Origin: Ramlibacter aurantiacus
Lineage (GTDB): Bacteria; Pseudomonadota; Gammaproteobacteria; Burkholderiales; Burkholderiaceae_C
Length of the DNA: 64,000 bases
Direction of reading: 5' to 3'
NCBI RefSeq assembly: GCF_016722895.1
Contig: NZ_JAEQNA010000001.1
Coordinates: 434,001-498,000 of the forward strand
A program made the translations under genes and the position numbers. Shown in pieces: positions 24,948 through 34,149 of this stretch. The notes under the pieces are model-generated. The model did no database searches. It saw nothing but the letters and a program-made list of their open reading frames with translations, and was not told the DNA's origin. Each line of letters begins with the position of its first letter. Within the stretch, counting starts at the first letter, position 1.

Positions 24948-27188
24948 TCAGGCTTCGCCGTGCCGCTGCACGCGGGCCTGGATGCGGTCGCGCAGGCGCA
25001 GCCGCCCGGCGTCGGCCAGCATGAGGCCGGCCCAGCGATAGACGTTGTGCTCCTGCACGGTGGTGCGCAGGCTGGCCATGCGTTCGCGCTGCTCGGGTTC
25101 GGGCATGAGCAGCGCGCGGTGCATGGCGTCGGCCGTTTCCTCGACGTGGTACGGATTGACGATCAACGCCTCGCGCAGTTCGCGGGCCGCGCCGGCGAAG
25201 CGGCTCAGGATCAGCACGCCGCGCTCGTCGTCGCGGGCGGCCACGAACTCCTTGCACACCAGGTTCATGCCATCGTGCAGGCTGGTGACGGCGCAGAAGT
25301 CCGACGCGCGGAACAACTCGTTCACCGCCTCGTGCTCGTGGTGGGTCGCCAGCAGCATGACCGGCTCATAACCCGGCTGCCCGAAACGACGGTTGATCCG
25401 CTGCGTCACCCGCTGGATGCGGTCCTGGAAGGACTGGTACTCCTCCAGGTCGCTGCGCGTGGGGGCCGCGACCTGCACGAAGACGAAGCGGCCGCGCCAC
25501 TCGGGGTATTTCTCGAGCAGGCGCTCGACGGCATGGAAGCGCTCCAGGATGCCCTTGGTGTAGTCGAAGCGGTCCACCCCCACCCCCAGGCGCGTCTGCG
25601 GCGGCAGCTGCAGCCGCTGCAGGACGGCTTCGCGGCACTGCGGCACGGGGGCCCAGCTGGCGACGGTCTGCGGGGTCGGCCACTCGATGGAGATCGGGTA
25701 GCTCTCGATCAGCGACTCGGCGCCGCCGTAGGTGATGGTGGCGTGTTCCGGCTCGATGCGCGCCTCGAGCAGGCGGTCCACCGTCTCCATGAAGTTCTTG
25801 CAGTGGAACCGCGTGTGGAAGCCCAGGATCGTGCTGCCCAACATGCCCTGCAGGATCTCGCGGCGCCACGGGCAGATGCTGAACGACTCGGGGTTGGGCC
25901 AGGGGATGTGCCAGAACGTGAGGATGGTGGCCCGCGGCAGGCGCGCGCGAATCATCGCGGGCAGCAGCGCGAAGTGGTAGTCCTGCACCAGCACCACGGG
26001 GTCTTCCCCCCTCGCTTCCTGCACCACCGCGTCGGCGAAGCGCTGGTTCACCGCCTGGTACTGCAGCCAATCGGATTCGCGGAATACCGGCCGCACGTGG
26101 GCCACGTGGCACAAGGGCCAGAGCCCCTCGTTGGCGAAGCCGTAGTAGTAGCCGCGCTCCTCTTCCTCGGTGAGCCAGATGCGCCGCAGCTGGTAGTCGG
26201 GGTGGCCGGGCGGCACGGCCACGCGGTCCTGGGCGTCGACGTTCTCGCGGTCGGCCGTGCCGCCGCCATGTGCGATCCAGGTGCCCGAGCAGGCGCGCAT
26301 GACCGGCTCCACGGCCGTCACGAGGCCGCTGGCCGGCCTGCGCACGGTGATGCCGGTGGGCGTGCGGTCGTGGATGTAGGGCTCGCGGTTCGAGACGACG
26401 ATCACCTGGTCGCCGCGCAGCTGCGTCTGCAGCAGATGGCGCAGCCGCTCGGGGCTCCAGGATGTTTCCATGCCCTGCGCGCGGCGGAACTCGTCTTCCA
26501 GGTCCCGCAGCCGCTCGCGCAGGTCCTGCGCCAACGGCTCCAGCTCGGGTGCGGTGTTCCCGTCACCGGGGGGCAGCAGCAGGCCTTCCCCTCGCAACAG
26601 CGACCGTGCCCCTTTCATCCAGCCGCGCCAGCTCAGTTGCGCGACGACCATCGTGATCAGCGCCACCAGCAGCCCGAGTGCGGCCATGAAGGCCAGCAGG
26701 TAGCGCCGCGTGGTCTGGGTGCGCACGTCGGCGAAGCTCACGTCGTGCATCAGCGCGACGGAGACACGCTGCCCGTTCTCCAGCGTGATCTCGTGCAGGC
26801 CGAGGTGCACCGGCCCGCCGGCGACGATGGTGCGGGGGTCTTCCCTGCGCGCGATCTCCTCCACCTCCCGGCAGCTGAGTTCGGCGGGGAACCCGGGGCT
26901 GCGGCGCAGCGGGTTGCGGTCCTGCCCGCACACGGCCATCGCCACCAGGCGCTCGTCCTTCGTGGCCCGTTCGAACAAGGCCTGCAGCCGCGCGGGGCGG
27001 CGCTCGCTCAGCGCGTCACCCACGGTATCGGTCAAGGCACTGGCGATGGCCGCGCCCCGCACGTTGAGGTCGCGGGTGAACCAGCGCATGGTGAGCCGAT
27101 CGAGCAGGTCCGAGCCCAGATAGGCCGCGCCGGCGATGGCGATGAACAGCGGAAGGAGGAAGCGGAGCTGGAGTCGGAGAGTCTTCAT
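24948..27188 (-). CDS. otsA: Membrane-tethered trehalose-6-phosphate synthase
   Basis: Glycosyltransferase family 20 enzyme making trehalose-6-phosphate from a nucleotide-glucose and glucose-6-phosphate, fused to a membrane module; 746 residues against about 470 for E. coli OtsA. Residues 10-28 and 163-186 are membrane helices flanking a periplasmic domain of about 130 residues, followed by a charged HAMP/coiled-coil-like linker (205-240). This is the layout of a sensor kinase input half. The catalytic part starts near 260 (VIVVSNREPYIHD) and keeps WIAHGGGTAD, GYYYGFANEGLWPL, HIPWPNPE, GVDRFDYTKGILER and HDGMNLVCKEFVAA. The trehalose phosphatase (otsB) is not adjacent. The tether suggests that synthase activity responds to an envelope signal. 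Confidence 0.9.
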   Translation of the reverse strand: MKTLRLQLRFLLPLFIAIAGAAYLGSDLLDRLTMRWFTRDLNVRGAAIASALTDTVGDALSERRPARLQALFERATKDERLVAMAVCGQDRNPLRRSPGFPAELSCREVEEIARREDPRTIVAGGPVHLGLHEITLENGQRVSVALMHDVSFADVRTQTTRRYLLAFMAALGLLVALITMVVAQLSWRGWMKGARSLLRGEGLLLPPGDGNTAPELEPLAQDLRERLRDLEDEFRRAQGMETSWSPERLRHLLQTQLRGDQVIVVSNREPYIHDRTPTGITVRRPASGLVTAVEPVMRACSGTWIAHGGGTADRENVDAQDRVAVPPGHPDYQLRRIWLTEEEERGYYYGFANEGLWPLCHVAHVRPVFRESDWLQYQAVNQRFADAVVQEARGEDPVVLVQDYHFALLPAMIRARLPRATILTFWHIPWPNPESFSICPWRREILQGMLGSTILGFHTRFHCKNFMETVDRLLEARIEPEHATITYGGAESLIESYPISIEWPTPQTVASWAPVPQCREAVLQRLQLPPQTRLGVGVDRFDYTKGILERFHAVERLLEKYPEWRGRFVFVQVAAPTRSDLEEYQSFQDRIQRVTQRINRRFGQPGYEPVMLLATHHEHEAVNELFRASDFCAVTSLHDGMNLVCKEFVAARDDERGVLILSRFAGAARELREALIVNPYHVEETADAMHRALLMPEPEQRERMASLRTTVQEHNVYRWAGLMLADAGRLRLRDRIQARVQRHGEA

Positions 27189-27378
27189 TCAGGTGCAGGC
27201 ATCCCCTGCACGGGTCGCGCAGGGGGCGAGCGATTATGCAAAACCCTCCTCGCACGCCGCCCCGCAGGCCCCTGCTGGTGCCGGAATGTGACTGCCGTCC
27301 CTTGTCGTCGTGCGCGTGATCGAGGAGCGTTGAACATGGGGTTACAGCGCCCCTTCCGGTTGGCTCTACAGTAGTCCC

Positions 27379-28464
27379 ATGGTTGTCAACAGGAAGAACC
27401 CCAGCCACGCGCCGCGCTCCTTCTCGAATCCGCTTCTGTGCCTCGCTCCGCTCGCGCTGCTGTTGGGCGGCACGGTATCGGCGCAGACCGCCGCGGAGTG
27501 CAGCGCCCTCGCCAGCGACGCCAGACTGGCCTGCTATGACCGGCTGTTCCCGCCGACGTACGTCGGGCCCACGGGCCAAGCCGAGTTGACGGTGCCGCCC
27601 CGGCCCGACCCGGGCGAGTTGCCTGCGCCGGGCCGCGCGTCGGCGGTGTTCCAGAACACCTGGGAACTGGCTTCCTCGGCCAAGCGCGGCACCTTCGCCT
27701 TGCGCACCTACCGGCCCAACTACGCGCTGGCCGGCACCTGGACCAGCGACATCAACGAGTCGCCCTCCAGCCCCACCCGCGCGCCCTTGGCCGACGCGCG
27801 CGAGCTGAAGGCCGTGGAGGCCAAGTTCCAGGTGTCGCTGCGCGCCAAGGTGGTGGAGGGGCTGGTGTTTCCCAATGCCGACCTGTGGTTCGCCTACACC
27901 CAACGCTCGATGTGGCAGGTGTGGAACCCGCGAGAGTCCTCGCCCTTCCGCAGCACCGACTACCAGCCCGAAGCGATCTACGTGCTGCCGGTGACCGGCC
28001 GCCTGGGCCGGCTGCCCGGGGACGTGAAGTGGGAGATGGTGCAGCTGGGCGTGGCGCACCAGTCCAATGGCCAGAGCGAGCCGTACTCGCGCAGCTGGAA
28101 CCGGGCCTACGCATCTACCTCGTTCACCCGCGGCGACTTCGGGCTGACGGCCACCTTCGACCGGCGCTTCCGCGAGGACCTGGGCGACGACGACAACCCG
28201 GACCTCACCCGCCACATCGGCAACACCGAACTGCGCGGCACCTGGGTGCCCGGCGTGGCCGCCACCTCGCTCACCTGGCGCACGCATCCCAAGGCGCTGG
28301 ACAAGGGCTCGCTGCAACTCGACTGGAGCTATCCCATCGACCGGAAGCATCCACAGGGACTGCGCTGGTTCGTGCAGGTGTTCTCCGGTTACGGCGAAAC
28401 CCTGCTGGACTACAACCACCACCAGAACCGCATCGGGTTCGGGCTGACCTTGTTCCGGCTATGA
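27379..28464 (+). CDS. pldA: Outer-membrane phospholipase A (OMPLA)
   Basis: Outer-membrane beta-barrel phospholipase A1, 361 residues, hydrolysing phospholipids misplaced in the outer leaflet. A signal peptide (hydrophobic LLCLAPLALLLGGTVSA) precedes a periplasmic segment with ECSALASDARLACYDRLFP, a short motif common in these proteins. The barrel part has the catalytic motif VAHQSNGQ (His and Ser of HQSNG), followed by RSWNRAY, which supplies the catalytic Asn, and ends with the aromatic-terminated strand GFGLTLFRL typical of barrel proteins. ATG 27379 is used. It is divergent from the trehalose synthase gene, with 190 bases between. Confidence 0.9.
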   Translation: MVVNRKNPSHAPRSFSNPLLCLAPLALLLGGTVSAQTAAECSALASDARLACYDRLFPPTYVGPTGQAELTVPPRPDPGELPAPGRASAVFQNTWELASSAKRGTFALRTYRPNYALAGTWTSDINESPSSPTRAPLADARELKAVEAKFQVSLRAKVVEGLVFPNADLWFAYTQRSMWQVWNPRESSPFRSTDYQPEAIYVLPVTGRLGRLPGDVKWEMVQLGVAHQSNGQSEPYSRSWNRAYASTSFTRGDFGLTATFDRRFREDLGDDDNPDLTRHIGNTELRGTWVPGVAATSLTWRTHPKALDKGSLQLDWSYPIDRKHPQGLRWFVQVFSGYGETLLDYNHHQNRIGFGLTLFRL

Positions 28465-28565
28465 GGACGATCGCCCGGTAGATGGCGGGGGTGCCCGACC
28501 GCCCCACCGGGACACGCGTCACGGCAGCTGCGGGTTGGCTCCGCCGTGGGCCGCCGCACCCTGCA

Positions 28566-28772
28566 TCACCCCGGGCCGCCCTGTCGGAAGGGAGGCGGCA
28601 TCTCCAGCAGCGGCGCATCGGCCTGATCCTTGAGGGCACCGGCGGGCTTGCCGAGCAGCTGCTCGGCGATCCGGGTGGCGAACGTGGCGGAACCTGGCCG
28701 CCCGCCGCACGCGCATGCATGCGCCTTGATACCTGTCCGGTCCGTTCCACGCGTCTCATCCGCGGCGGTCAC
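28566..28772 (-). CDS. Possible small protein or gene remnant
   Basis: Frame of 68 codons starting at GTG 28772, 17 bases inside the end of the membrane-protein gene. The stretch FATRIAEQLLGKPAGALKDQ followed by ADAPLLEMPPPF reads like real protein, but the first third is Cys/Arg-rich and weak. It could be a coupled small gene or the degraded tail of a longer one. I do not recognise a family. Confidence 0.3.
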   Translation of the reverse strand: MTAADETRGTDRTGIKAHACACGGRPGSATFATRIAEQLLGKPAGALKDQADAPLLEMPPPFRQGGPG

Positions 28773-29274
28773 GTGATCCCGCGTACACCGCGGCGATCAC
28801 CGCGCCGAACACCACATGGCTGAGGACGGAGACCCAGTTCTGCGCCTGGGTGAACCACGGGAACGCCATCGGGGCGATCAGGTGGAAGTTCGCCAGGTAC
28901 ACCACCAGGCCGAACACGGCGCCGGTCACCAGTGCGGCACCCTTGCCCATCCTGTGCACGATGGCGCCGAGGATCAGCCCGTAGACGACGGATAGGACCA
29001 GGTGGATCACCATCGCTGTCATCACGATGGGCGCACTGAAGCTTGCCGGCGGTGGCAGCACCTCCTTGCCCATCACCAGCGCGGCGATCATGCGGGGCGG
29101 CCCCCAGGGGCTCTGCCCCAAGGCGAGCCAGACCAGCAGCATCTCCATCATCAGGAAGACGATGCCGGCGGCGATGCCGGCCCAGGCGGCGGCGCCCCAG
29201 CGGATGCCGCCCCGGTAGTCGGGCCCGCGGTGTCCGCCGGGAGCGGTTTCGATGGTGTCGTGCGGCGATGCCAT
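28756..29274 (-). CDS. Small integral membrane protein (four helices)
   Basis: Membrane protein of 172 residues with about four hydrophobic helices: AAWAGIAAGIVFLMMEMLLV, VMTAMVIHLVLSVVYGLIL, ALVTGAVFGLVVYLANFHLI and a last one around VLSHVVFGAVIAAVYA. Similar unnamed proteins are common in Burkholderiales; I know of no assigned function. ATG 29274 has a strong AAGGAGG site nine bases upstream, which decides against the upstream in-frame start at 29382. It is divergent from the AraC-type regulator, so the 193 bases between them (29275-29467) must carry both promoters. Confidence 0.75.
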   Translation of the reverse strand: MASPHDTIETAPGGHRGPDYRGGIRWGAAAWAGIAAGIVFLMMEMLLVWLALGQSPWGPPRMIAALVMGKEVLPPPASFSAPIVMTAMVIHLVLSVVYGLILGAIVHRMGKGAALVTGAVFGLVVYLANFHLIAPMAFPWFTQAQNWVSVLSHVVFGAVIAAVYAGSRDRRG

Positions 29275-29467
29275 GGCGGCCTCCTTGAAGTCGATGGATT
29301 CACTGCCAGCATGGGGGATGTGGGGTCGGCCGGCGCGCCTGCTGAGATGCGTTGGTACCCATACGAGACGCCAGATCAACATCCCGTGCCCGCGCGCCTC
29401 TCGATCGTCGCTCGCGTCGGCACCGCGACATCACGCCAAAGAGCGCTCCCCGCGCGTAGCATGGTGC

Positions 29468-30343
29468 ATGGACATGCTGTCCCGACTCCTGAGCCGCTTC
29501 GCGATCAGCGCGGGCGTCTTCTATACCGGCCGCATCTGCGGCGTGCACCCCTTCGCGTCCGATGCGCATCGGGGCCATCTGCACCTCATCCAGAGCGGTC
29601 CGGTCGACCTGGTCGACGACCACGGCCACAGCCGGCGAATCGACGCGCCCAGCCTGATCTTCATGCCGAGGCCGGAGCGGCACAGCCTCATCGCGGATGA
29701 GTCCGGTGGCGCCAAGGTGCTGTGCGCCACCGTGCAGTTCGGCGGCGGGGACAACCGCAACCCCATCAGCGAGTCACTTCCCGCCGTCGTGCTGGTTCCA
29801 CTCGCCGAGCTGGAGGGCTCTTCCGCGGTGCTGGAACTCGTGGCGGCCGAGGCGTTCCACGACCAGCCAGGCGCCAACGCCGCCGTCGACCGCCTGTGCG
29901 AGGTGCTCATCATCAAGCTGCTTCGGCATTGCCTGCGGGCCGGCATCACCCATGGCGGCATGCTCGCCGGCCTGTCGGACCCGCGGCTTTCGAAAGCGCT
30001 GGCGGCGGTCCACGGTGACCCGATGCAGGCCTGGACGCTGGTGGCGCTGGCGCGGGAAGCCGGCATGTCACGGGCCCGTTTTGCCGCGCACTTCCACCAG
30101 GTGATCGGCGTCACACCGGCCGACTATCTGGCGAGCTGGCGGATTTCGATCGCCCAGAAACTGCTGCGTGGCGGGCGCCCGATCAAGCAGGTGTGCGGGG
30201 AGTCGGGCTACGGCAGCAGCAGTGCGCTGACGCGCGCATTCATTCGCAAGGTGGGCGTGCCGCCCACCGAATGGCTGCGCAAGCTGGAGGCCGACCAGCC
30301 GCCGGTGCAGGACGAACGACCTGCGGAACCGACCCGCCACTGA
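29468..30343 (+). CDS. AraC family transcriptional regulator
   Basis: AraC-type regulator of 291 residues. The N-terminal cupin-like half (HLIQSGPVDLVDDHGHSRR, then PSLIFMPRPERHSL) resembles the AraC_6 ligand-binding domain. The C-terminal double helix-turn-helix is complete: WTLVALAREAGMSRARFAAHF for the first helix pair and GVTPADYLASWRISIAQKLL, then CGESGYGSSSALTRAFIRKVG, for the second. I start at ATG 29468 (MDMLSRLL); Met at 29474 is equally possible. The neighbouring divergent membrane gene or the oxidoreductase pair downstream are the likely targets. Confidence 0.88.
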   Translation: MDMLSRLLSRFAISAGVFYTGRICGVHPFASDAHRGHLHLIQSGPVDLVDDHGHSRRIDAPSLIFMPRPERHSLIADESGGAKVLCATVQFGGGDNRNPISESLPAVVLVPLAELEGSSAVLELVAAEAFHDQPGANAAVDRLCEVLIIKLLRHCLRAGITHGGMLAGLSDPRLSKALAAVHGDPMQAWTLVALAREAGMSRARFAAHFHQVIGVTPADYLASWRISIAQKLLRGGRPIKQVCGESGYGSSSALTRAFIRKVGVPPTEWLRKLEADQPPVQDERPAEPTRH

Positions 30344-30478
30344 TCCCGATGACCATGGACACACCTCCGGCTGCGCGCCCCCGCGTCCTGATGTTTCTGC
30401 TCACGCTCGCGCAGCGGCGGTGCGCAAGCTTCGCCCCTGGGTGCGACCCAGGATTCCATCCAGATGGAGGCATCGGCC

Positions 30479-31825
30479 ATGACCCAGCGGTTTGACGTCG
30501 TCATCATCGGCACCGGCACCGCCGCCACGGTGGCCGCGGGCAGGCTGAGTTCCGCGGGCCGCAGCGTGGCGGTCGTGGACTGGCGCCCCTACGGCGGCAC
30601 CTGCGTGCTGCGGGGTTGCGACCCGAAGAAGATGCTCCTGGCCGGAGCCGCTGCGGTGGACCATGTGCGCCGGATGCACGGCCACGGCGTCACGGGCGAC
30701 AGCCGCCTCGCGTGGGCGGAGCTGATGCGCTTCAAGCGCGGTTTCACCGACCCTGTGCCTGCGGCGCGCGAAAAGCGCTTCGCCGATCAAGGTGTCGCCC
30801 GCTTCCACGGGCGCGCGCGCTTCACCGGCCCGGACACCCTGGACATCGCAGGCGAGACGGTGCAGGCGCAACACGTGGTCATCGCCGTGGGCGCCGAGCC
30901 GGTGCGACTGGGGCTGCCTGGCGAGGAGCACCTGGTGGACAACGAAGGCTTCCTGGGGCTGGCGGCCCTGCCGGCTCGCGTGGTGCTGGTGGGTGGCGGC
31001 TACGTGGCCGCCGAGTTCTCGCAGGTGGCGTCGCGCGCGGGTGCGGAGGTCACGATCCTGCAGCACGGCGAGCGCATGCTCAAAGGCTTCGACGCCGACC
31101 TGGTCGGCTGGTTGATGAAAAGCTTCGACGATGCGGGCATCGACGTGCGGCTGCGCAGCACGGTGCAGGCGATCGACAAGCAGGGCGACTCGTACAAGGT
31201 GCACGCCACGCGCGACGGACAAGCCTTCGCCATCGATGCGGACCTGGTGGTCCATGCCGCCGGAAGGGCACCCGCACTCGAAGGCCTCGACCTGGCGGCC
31301 GCCCACGTCGCGACCGAGCGCGGACGGCTCCGGCTGAACGAGTACCTCCAGAGCACCAGCAACCCTGCCGTCTATGCCGCGGGGGACGCTGCGCAGGTCG
31401 GTCCGCCGCTGACGCCGGTCTCCAGCCATGACGCCAAGGTGGTGGCCGCCAACCTGCTGGAGGGCAACCACCGCAAGCCCGACTACCGCGGCGTGCCGAG
31501 CGTCGCCTTCACCCTGCCGCCCATCGCGCGCGTGGGCCTGGGGGAGCAACAAGCGCGGGACCAGGGCTTGCGTTTCGAGCTGCACACGCAGGAAGCCTCG
31601 GACTGGTTCACGGCGCGCCAGGCGTCCCAGCCGGTGTATGGGCACAAGGTGCTGGTGGAACACGGCACCGACCGCATCCTGGGCGCCCACCTGGCGGGCC
31701 CGCATGCGGACGAGGTCATCAACCTCTTCGCCCTGGCGATCCGCCACGGCCTCACGGCGCAAGACCTGAAGGACACGATGTTCGCCTACCCGACGGGCGC
31801 CTCCGACGTGGGATACATGCTCTGA
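30479..31825 (+). CDS. Disulfide-reductase-family flavoprotein with altered C-terminal active site
   Basis: Class I pyridine nucleotide-disulfide oxidoreductase, 448 residues, related to glutathione, mercuric and dihydrolipoamide reductases. The FAD motif VVIIGTGTAATVAAGRL is at residues 7-23, the redox disulfide GGTCVLRGCDPKK at about 41-53, the NAD(P) motif VVLVGGGYVAAEFSQVASRAG at about 170-190, and the second FAD motif VYAAGDAAQ near 300. In true disulfide reductases the partner subunit gives a catalytic His-Glu pair (HPT..E). Here the site reads AYPTGASD, with Tyr for His and Asp for Glu. The thiol-disulfide half-reaction may thus differ. GGAGG precedes ATG 30479. It is followed after 13 bases by a glucose-dehydrogenase-type SDR gene. 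Confidence 0.87.
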   Translation: MTQRFDVVIIGTGTAATVAAGRLSSAGRSVAVVDWRPYGGTCVLRGCDPKKMLLAGAAAVDHVRRMHGHGVTGDSRLAWAELMRFKRGFTDPVPAAREKRFADQGVARFHGRARFTGPDTLDIAGETVQAQHVVIAVGAEPVRLGLPGEEHLVDNEGFLGLAALPARVVLVGGGYVAAEFSQVASRAGAEVTILQHGERMLKGFDADLVGWLMKSFDDAGIDVRLRSTVQAIDKQGDSYKVHATRDGQAFAIDADLVVHAAGRAPALEGLDLAAAHVATERGRLRLNEYLQSTSNPAVYAAGDAAQVGPPLTPVSSHDAKVVAANLLEGNHRKPDYRGVPSVAFTLPPIARVGLGEQQARDQGLRFELHTQEASDWFTARQASQPVYGHKVLVEHGTDRILGAHLAGPHADEVINLFALAIRHGLTAQDLKDTMFAYPTGASDVGYML

Positions 31826-31838
31826 ACAAGAGGCGCCC

Positions 31839-32645
31839 ATGCGAGACAAGCTGCTGCAGAACACCCGTGCCGTCGTCACCGGCGCGAGCTCCGGCATCGG
31901 TGCGGGCATCGCCCGGGCGCTGGCCGACGCCGGGGCCTCGGTGATCGTGAACTATCGGTCGCGCAAGGAGGCCGCCCACCGGGGCGCCGCCGACATCCGC
32001 CGGCAGGGCGGCCATGCCGTGGCCGTGCAGGCGGACATCACCCGGCCGGACGACTGCGCTCGCCTGTTCGAGGCGGCACGGGAGGAATTCGGTGGCATCG
32101 ACCTGCTGGTGGCGAATGCCGGCATCCAGCAGGATGCTTCCGTTGCCGACATGACGCTGGACGACTGGAGGAAGGTCATCGATGTCAACCTCACCGGCCA
32201 GTTCATCTGCGCGCAGGAGGCCGTGCGTTGCTTTCGCCGGCAGGGGCCGGACCCCGCCCGCTCGCCGGCGCTCGGCAAGATCATCTTCACCAGCTCGGTG
32301 CACCAGGCGATCCCGTGGGCGGGACACGCCAACTACGCCGCCTCCAAGGGTGGACTGAAGCTGCTGATGGAGAGCATGGCGCAGGAGCTTGCCGCCGAAA
32401 AGATCCGCGTCAACGCCGTCGCGCCCGGCGCCATCCGGACGGCGATCAACGAGCAGGCCTGGAACTCGCCGGAGGCCGAACGCAAGCTCCTGGAGCTGAT
32501 CCCTTATGGCCGCGTCGGCGATCCCCAGGACATCGGCCGTGCCGTCGTGTGGCTGGCATCGGACGAGTCCGACTACGTCGTCGGCACCACCCTGTTCGTC
32601 GATGGCGGCATGTTGCTGTACCCCGCGTTCCGCGAAGGCGGGTAG
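31839..32645 (+). CDS. gdh: Glucose 1-dehydrogenase-type SDR
   Basis: Short-chain dehydrogenase of 268 residues, most like glucose 1-dehydrogenase. The cofactor motif TGASSGIGAGIA is at residues 13-24, and the structural NAG motif (VANAGIQ) near 93. The catalytic Ser-Tyr-Lys are in TSSVHQAIPWAGHANYAASKGG (residues about 150-171). The phrases SVHQAIPW and FVDGGMLLYPAF match the Bacillus glucose dehydrogenases closely. Substrate specificity in this family can drift, so a different sugar or alcohol remains possible. It is probably cotranscribed with the flavoprotein upstream. Confidence 0.87.
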   Translation: MRDKLLQNTRAVVTGASSGIGAGIARALADAGASVIVNYRSRKEAAHRGAADIRRQGGHAVAVQADITRPDDCARLFEAAREEFGGIDLLVANAGIQQDASVADMTLDDWRKVIDVNLTGQFICAQEAVRCFRRQGPDPARSPALGKIIFTSSVHQAIPWAGHANYAASKGGLKLLMESMAQELAAEKIRVNAVAPGAIRTAINEQAWNSPEAERKLLELIPYGRVGDPQDIGRAVVWLASDESDYVVGTTLFVDGGMLLYPAFREGG

Positions 32646-32665
32646 ACGCGCCGGGCGCGATCCCG

Positions 32666-33589
32666 CTACGGTGCGGTGATCCGCAACCAGTCACCGCCCG
32701 CGAGCTCGACGCACACCGTCTCGTCCAGCCCCAGCACGCGCTCCACCTTTCCCGGCAGCGGCAGCGCCGGCGCCGCAGGTCGCCACGCGCCACGGGCCCA
32801 GCCATGGAACAGCAGCCGGGAGAAGGCCTGGTCCGGGACCACGACCACGGGGCCGTCCGGCCTGGCCAGCAGCGCCGACAGCCGTTGCTCGGGCGATCCG
32901 AAGCGGTGGTTGGACACGCCCTCGGTGCGTCCCAGCACCTCCAGGCGCGGCGGCGCGTAGCGGTAGAGGGTGAGCACGCCACCGATGTGTGGCGTGGTGA
33001 CGCTGGCCAGCTCGAGCCGCCCGTCGCCATCGAAGTCGGCTGCGCCGATGGGATTGAGCCAACGCATGGAACCGACCGGATCGCTGCGCGCGCGCTCCAC
33101 CCAAGCGGCCGCGTGCCCGCTTCGCTCGATGCCATACGCCACCAGCGAGGCGCCTCGTCCCGCCCGTGATTCCACGACCACGACCTCGTCCCGTCCGTCG
33201 CCGTCGAGGTCCACCAGGCGGGGAATGCGGTCTTCGAAGACGCGATCCTGCGGCAGCACCAGATTCACCACCTCCCGCGTCCCCCGCACGGTGGCGTGCA
33301 GGCTGGCCGCATGGATGTCGTTGCCGAGCGCGGCATGGCTGTACCGGCTGTCGGGCCCGGCGAGCCAGGCGATACGGATGTCGTGCTCCCCGATGGCCGG
33401 CACGGTGTCGGGCAGCGGCACGGGCTGCACCGCATCGGCGGGGGCGCTGGGTACCGAGGCCGCGGCCGTGCAAACCTCTCGAGCCATCTGGCCCCGGGTG
33501 ACCTCCAACGCAGGGGCGGACCGCGCGGTAGCCGCCAGCAGCATGCCCACCAGGGCAGGCATGAGGAAACGGGAACACGTCAGGCGCAT
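32666..33589 (-). CDS. Secreted FG-GAP/VCBS repeat protein
   Basis: Exported protein of 307 residues. Signal peptide: MRLTCSRFLMPALVGMLLAA with cleavage after ARSAPA. Two Ca-binding-like FG-GAP/VCBS repeats are clear: LVDLDGDGRDEVVVVES and AADFDGDGRLELASV. These form beta-propeller blades in integrin-like or adhesion proteins. No catalytic residues are recognised. ATG 33589 is chosen because it is the first Met before the signal peptide; the frame extends to 33763 without one. It converges with the SDR gene, with about 20 bases between the stops. Confidence 0.8.
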   Translation of the reverse strand: MRLTCSRFLMPALVGMLLAATARSAPALEVTRGQMAREVCTAAASVPSAPADAVQPVPLPDTVPAIGEHDIRIAWLAGPDSRYSHAALGNDIHAASLHATVRGTREVVNLVLPQDRVFEDRIPRLVDLDGDGRDEVVVVESRAGRGASLVAYGIERSGHAAAWVERARSDPVGSMRWLNPIGAADFDGDGRLELASVTTPHIGGVLTLYRYAPPRLEVLGRTEGVSNHRFGSPEQRLSALLARPDGPVVVVPDQAFSRLLFHGWARGAWRPAAPALPLPGKVERVLGLDETVCVELAGGDWLRITAP

Positions 33590-33678
33590 GCCGGCAGCAT
33601 GCATCCCATGCGCGCGCCCTCCCGCCATGCCGGCCTTGGCATGGATGCGCCAACGGCCATGTCGCCGGACTACCCCGG

Positions 33679-34149
33679 TCACCGAGACATGGCGGCTGGT
33701 CTCTGCCGCAGTGCCTCGGAGTTCGGGCTCCAGTAACCCGCGGCGCCGGACGGCGGATGCCAACCGGAATCGAGTGCCGTCAACAGCTCCTGCCGCACCT
33801 CGGTGCGGGTACGGTGCGCCTCCTGCCGAGCGTCGTGGTCACGGTAGGCCTGCGCGCGGGCGAAAACCTCAGGAGGCTGTGCTTGTCCCCTCGGGAGTGG
33901 CACGCCGCGCTCCAGCGCCATCCGGAGCTCATTGCGGACCGACTCGCGCGTGCGGCCGCTGTCCGCGACGTCGAAGTGGCCCGGGTAGTTGATCGCTTCG
34001 CCCGAAGGCGGCCTCCAGCCGCTTTCGAGTGCCGTGATCAACTCAGACCGAACCTCTGCCCGGGTCTTGCCACCGTCTGCCGCGGTAGCCGTTGCCGCGG
34101 CCGCGCACGCCATCGATATGACAAGAATGCCAATCGGTTTCGAAGTCAT
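33679..34149 (-). CDS. DUF4148 secreted small protein
   Basis: Small exported protein of 156 residues with a cleavable signal (IGILVISMACAAAATATA). It carries three copies of the DUF4148 unit: TRAEVRSELITALESGWRPP, TRESVRNELRMALERG and TRTEVRQELLTALDSGWHPP. This domain is common and multi-copy in Burkholderiales and has no known function. Two of the three units also share the SGEA/SGAAG-type tail with Tyr-x-Pro. The gene stands alone, and ATG 34149 is preceded by AGGGAA. Confidence 0.85.
   Translation of the reverse strand: MTSKPIGILVISMACAAAATATAADGGKTRAEVRSELITALESGWRPPSGEAINYPGHFDVADSGRTRESVRNELRMALERGVPLPRGQAQPPEVFARAQAYRDHDARQEAHRTRTEVRQELLTALDSGWHPPSGAAGYWSPNSEALRQRPAAMSR

Noticed and set aside
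24960-27374. 804-codon plus-strand open frame
   Set aside because: Antisense to the trehalose-6-phosphate synthase gene, which has all GT20 motifs.
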